A stretch of 64,000 nucleotides of DNA from SZUA-442 sp051011415 (lineage in GTDB: Bacteria; Actinomycetota; Acidimicrobiia; Spongiisociales; UBA5794), in NCBI GenBank assembly GCA_051011415.1, contig JBPCTY010000002.1:10373-74372 (forward strand), written 5' to 3'. Under the pieces are notes generated by a model, which was not told the DNA's origin, did not search any database, and worked only from the letters and a program-made list of their open reading frames with translations. This document shows positions 61,268-64,000 of the stretch, piece after piece (position 1 is the first letter of the stretch; each line of letters begins with the position of its first letter). The translations under genes were made by a program, and so were the position numbers.

Positions 61268-61795
61268 GTGGCACATCCATACCCACCGTATTCGGCAGAC
61301 GAGCGCGAGACGCTGTCGGCATATCTCGACTACTACCGAGCGGTCCTCCGAGACAAGGCCGGTGGTCTGGGCGCAGCACAACTCAACACCCGTCTCGGCC
61401 CATCAACACTCACGATCGGTGGGCTGCTCCACCACATGGCGTACGTCGAGGACTGGTGGTTCAACCAAGCACTTCTCGGCAACGACCCCAACGAACCGTG
61501 GGCGGCTGCACCCTGGCAGGATGACAGTGACTGGGAGTTCACCGTGGCCGCGGACCTCGAACCGGCCGTCATCCTTGAGCGATACGACCAAGCCGTCGCA
61601 CGGTCTCAGGAGATCCAAGCTGGTATCGACTCGCTCGAGCAACTATCCGTACGGACTCGCGACGGGAAACACTGGACGTTGCGCTGGATCATGGTGCACA
61701 TGATCGAGGAGCTTGCTCGTCATGCGGGGCATGCTGATCTCATCAGGGAGTCGATCGATGGCGAGGTTGGCGACTTCCGAGATCAAGCTGGCTGA
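61268..61795 (+). CDS. DinB/DUF664-family protein
   Basis: A 175-aa protein with GGLLHHMAYVEDWWFNQ and MVHMIEELARHAGHADLIRESIDG, the two His-rich DinB motifs, and similar in length and motif order to the protein at 43178. It follows the MBL gene by 11 bases. The stop touches the stop of the convergent HrpA-like gene. A thiol-dependent role is possible but not shown. Confidence 0.83.
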   Translation: MAHPYPPYSADERETLSAYLDYYRAVLRDKAGGLGAAQLNTRLGPSTLTIGGLLHHMAYVEDWWFNQALLGNDPNEPWAAAPWQDDSDWEFTVAADLEPAVILERYDQAVARSQEIQAGIDSLEQLSVRTRDGKHWTLRWIMVHMIEELARHAGHADLIRESIDGEVGDFRDQAG

Positions 61796-64000
61796 TTAGC
61801 CAACCAGCAACGCACGCAATGCAGCTTCGACTCGGGCTGGGCTGACCTTCCCGCTGACTCCGATCTGCTGAGCAAACAGGCTCACACGGAGCTCCTGAAT
61901 CATCCACGCCACCGCCACGAGGTCGTCGGTGACCGTGAGAACCTCGGACAAGCTGTCCAGCTCGCCCTCAAGATCGTTGACGATCTGCATCCGTTCGCGG
62001 TCGAGATCAGGGTTCTCGGTGACCCGTTCGAGGCGATAGGCAGCTGCGTCGAGATAGCGACGAAGATCGTCCACTCGGTCTGCACCGACAGCAGTGAGAC
62101 AGCCAGCGAAGAAGAACCGGTCCACTTGCTGATCGACGTCGCCCAAGATGTCGTCGAACGCATCGGTCGGCGTGCGGTCCATGATCGACTGGAGGGTGCG
62201 GTAGGACCTCATCACACCGGCCGCGTCAAAGCCAACAGAGTCAACCGTGTCCGCAAGATCGGAGCGCACCTCGCTCAATAGCTGATCGAAGGCTGACTTC
62301 GTGCGCGCCGCACCGCCATGACGAACCATCGCAGCATCGACCGCACAAGACAGCACGTCGTCCGCCCATTCATCAAGGCTCGCATACGGGCTTCCGACCA
62401 CGTCGAACACAGCGGCCGACTTCATGTCGGCGCTCAATAGCCGTCCTGGTGACGGGAGACTCAGCGTCAGGAGCCGTCGGACTCCTCGCCAGGTGGCGGC
62501 TGCGCTCTCCTGCTGGGTCGCCAGAAGACGGATCGAAACGGAAGCGGTGTCGTCAATGATGGCTGGATATGCCCGCACCGCCGTAGCGCCTTCACCTATC
62601 AGTACGGCGTCCGGCAAGTCATCGAAGTCCCATGCGGTCAGCCCGGTTCGCTCGAGAGAGTGGGAGGACTCAGCAACGCGACGTGTCGCGTCTGAGCGAA
62701 GCTGATCGCGGAGCACGGCGAGGTCATCACCCTCCGCAAGAACTTCCTCCTCTTCAGTGACGATTCTGAATCGCGGAACCACATGAGCTGGCAGCTTCTC
62801 TCGATCAAAGTCGTCTGGTCTGACAATCGTTCCGGATCTCACAGTCAACGCCTTGGCCAGGCCCTGTGTCAAAGGCTCTGATGAGCCCTCCAGCAGCACA
62901 GACACCTCGGCAGCTGTGTCCGGAACGGGAGCGAACAGCTTTCGCTGACTCTTCGGCAGGGAACGGATCAGTGCCGTGATGAGCTCCAATCGAAGGCCTG
63001 GCACATTTCCTTCGAACACGGACGGATCCATGCGGTCGAGTGCCGCAACCGGGACGTCGATGGTTACACCGTCCGAGGCCGAAGCCGGATCGAATGTGTA
63101 ATCGAGCTCAAGGTCGACGTCGCCATACGTCCACACGGCAGGAAAGGCGCGGTCATCGATATCCGCCGCGCCCGGGTCGATGACATCGGCCGCACTCAAC
63201 ACCAGTAGGTTCGGGCTCTCAAGGCGTTCGGTCTTCCACCAGGCATTGAAGGAAGCGGCAGAGCTGGCATCTTGAGGAATCCGCGCATCGAACCAAGCGA
63301 CCAAATGATCGTCAGTCACAAGTAGATCCGCTCGTCGCTCTCGTGTCTCGATATCGAGCACGGCATTGATCGTGTCAGCGTTGTGGGCTGCAAAGTCGTG
63401 GTGTGTGTCCCACTCCCCGGCGACGAGCGCATTCTGGATGAACATCTCGCGGGCACCCTCAGCGTCGACGCGGCTGTACAGAACGATCCGGTCTGTGGAC
63501 AACGTCAAGCCGTACAACGTTGTCGTTTCCCTGCACACCGCTGCGCCCTTGGAACTGTCCCACCATGGATCAGACACCGTGTGCTTCACAAGGTGCGAGC
63601 CCACAGCCTCTACAGCACTCGGGTCTACGGGTGCGACACCGGTCGCCCATGTGCGGCTGGTTTCAACGAGTTCGGCTGCCATCACCCATTCGGGCGTCGA
63701 CTTGAACAAGGCAGAACCGGGACGGATCGCAAATGCAGTGCCACGCGCACCTCGGTACATGTATGACCCGGGATCCTTCTTCCCCACGTGGGACAGAAGA
63801 CCAGCGAGCAGGGAGTTGTGAACCATCTCTGGTGAAGCCTTGCTGCCGGTAGACCGCAGTCCGAGGTCCTTTGCAACCCGACGCAGCTGTGCACGAAGGT
63901 CCTGCCACTCGCGCAACCGTCGCCAGTGCAAGAACTCCTTGCGGCACATCTTGCGGAACTCACCCGATGTGCGTTGGCGGCGTTCGGACGACACGAACTC
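61796..64000 (-). CDS. hrpA: ATP-dependent RNA helicase HrpA, C-terminal part (runs off window)
   Basis: The 734 visible residues lack helicase motifs I-VI because the N-terminal part lies beyond 64000. What remains matches the HrpA C-terminal DUF3418 region: NSLLAGLLSHVGKKD, MYRGARGTAFAIRPGSALF, PEWVMAAELVETSRTWA, and PWWDSSKGAAVCRETTTLYGL. HrpA helicases resolve RNA structures and stalled or collided ribosomes. It is convergent with DinB, the two stop codons touching. Confidence 0.85.
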   Translation of the reverse strand, partial: EFVSSERRQRTSGEFRKMCRKEFLHWRRLREWQDLRAQLRRVAKDLGLRSTGSKASPEMVHNSLLAGLLSHVGKKDPGSYMYRGARGTAFAIRPGSALFKSTPEWVMAAELVETSRTWATGVAPVDPSAVEAVGSHLVKHTVSDPWWDSSKGAAVCRETTTLYGLTLSTDRIVLYSRVDAEGAREMFIQNALVAGEWDTHHDFAAHNADTINAVLDIETRERRADLLVTDDHLVAWFDARIPQDASSAASFNAWWKTERLESPNLLVLSAADVIDPGAADIDDRAFPAVWTYGDVDLELDYTFDPASASDGVTIDVPVAALDRMDPSVFEGNVPGLRLELITALIRSLPKSQRKLFAPVPDTAAEVSVLLEGSSEPLTQGLAKALTVRSGTIVRPDDFDREKLPAHVVPRFRIVTEEEEVLAEGDDLAVLRDQLRSDATRRVAESSHSLERTGLTAWDFDDLPDAVLIGEGATAVRAYPAIIDDTASVSIRLLATQQESAAATWRGVRRLLTLSLPSPGRLLSADMKSAAVFDVVGSPYASLDEWADDVLSCAVDAAMVRHGGAARTKSAFDQLLSEVRSDLADTVDSVGFDAAGVMRSYRTLQSIMDRTPTDAFDDILGDVDQQVDRFFFAGCLTAVGADRVDDLRRYLDAAAYRLERVTENPDLDRERMQIVNDLEGELDSLSEVLTVTDDLVAVAWMIQELRVSLFAQQIGVSGKVSPARVEAALRALLVG

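Overview
This 64-kb window looks like chromosomal DNA of an actinobacterium, probably a deep-branching, moderately high-GC lineage such as Acidimicrobiia (an inference; no rRNA gene is present). The markers are F420 biosynthesis genes (fbiA/cofD and cofE), an actinobacterial DUF5719/DUF3499/ManB/Trm112/SahH neighbourhood, mycothiol-type DinB/MDMPI proteins, an LpdA-like flavoprotein that lacks one redox cysteine, the cluster JAB peptidase - small membrane protein - MBL - rph - rdgB, and many starts preceded by TANNNT six or seven bases upstream, which is typical of leaderless actinobacterial mRNAs. Genes are dense, often overlap by ATGA/GTGA, and many start with GTG or TTG.

Layout. 1-10.2 kb: end of an ABC exporter, a bifunctional PBP with PASTA domains, a catalytic-only methylmalonyl-CoA mutase, an LpdA-like flavoprotein, the two acyl-CoA carboxylase subunits and the biotin ligase that would modify them: a propionyl-CoA to succinyl-CoA module. 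10.2-14.5 kb: a degenerate dienelactone-hydrolase-fold protein, a sugar epimerase, an Fpg/Nei glycosylase and the divergent F420 pair cofE-cofD. 14.5-28.6 kb: an envelope-glycan and house-keeping block: GT2-polytopic protein, DUF5719, membrane thioredoxin, three small Cys-rich proteins, a PF10131-like membrane protein, GtrA, GT2, phosphomannomutase, Trm112-like, lipoprotein, short-form SahH and an L,D-transpeptidase. 28.6-39.1 kb: comF, hpf, a NarL-type regulator, secA, prfB, ftsE-ftsX-M23 hydrolase, smpB and a TlpA-like protein. smpB lies about 1 kb from ssrA (tmRNA, 39.2 kb), so both trans-translation partners are together.

39.5-45.8 kb is more accessory: an HxlR repressor divergent from a 55-aa orphan and an alpha/beta hydrolase, with inverted repeats in between; Nudix, a secreted helical-repeat protein, DinB, GNAT, a YbaK deacylase and phosphofructokinase. 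45.8-50.3 kb: a promoter, a 14-codon ORF and several strong hairpins lead into an operon of MDMPI, DUF2007-JAB, membrane protein, MBL, RNase PH, RdgB and a lipoprotein. 50.3-53.5 kb is a tRNA-rich hotspot (Leu fragment, Leu, Lys, Pro, Gly, Arg) holding an AbiEi-like protein with a nuclease-like tail, a methyltransferase and a nucleotidyltransferase. 53.5-64 kb: glycerate kinase, a reductase, tRNA-His, tig-clpP-clpX, a P-loop protein, MBL, DinB and the C-terminal part of an HrpA-like helicase that runs off the window.

No CRISPR array, transposase, integrase or phage gene was found. The best candidate for something undescribed is the promoter/short-ORF/structured-RNA locus at 45841-46076.
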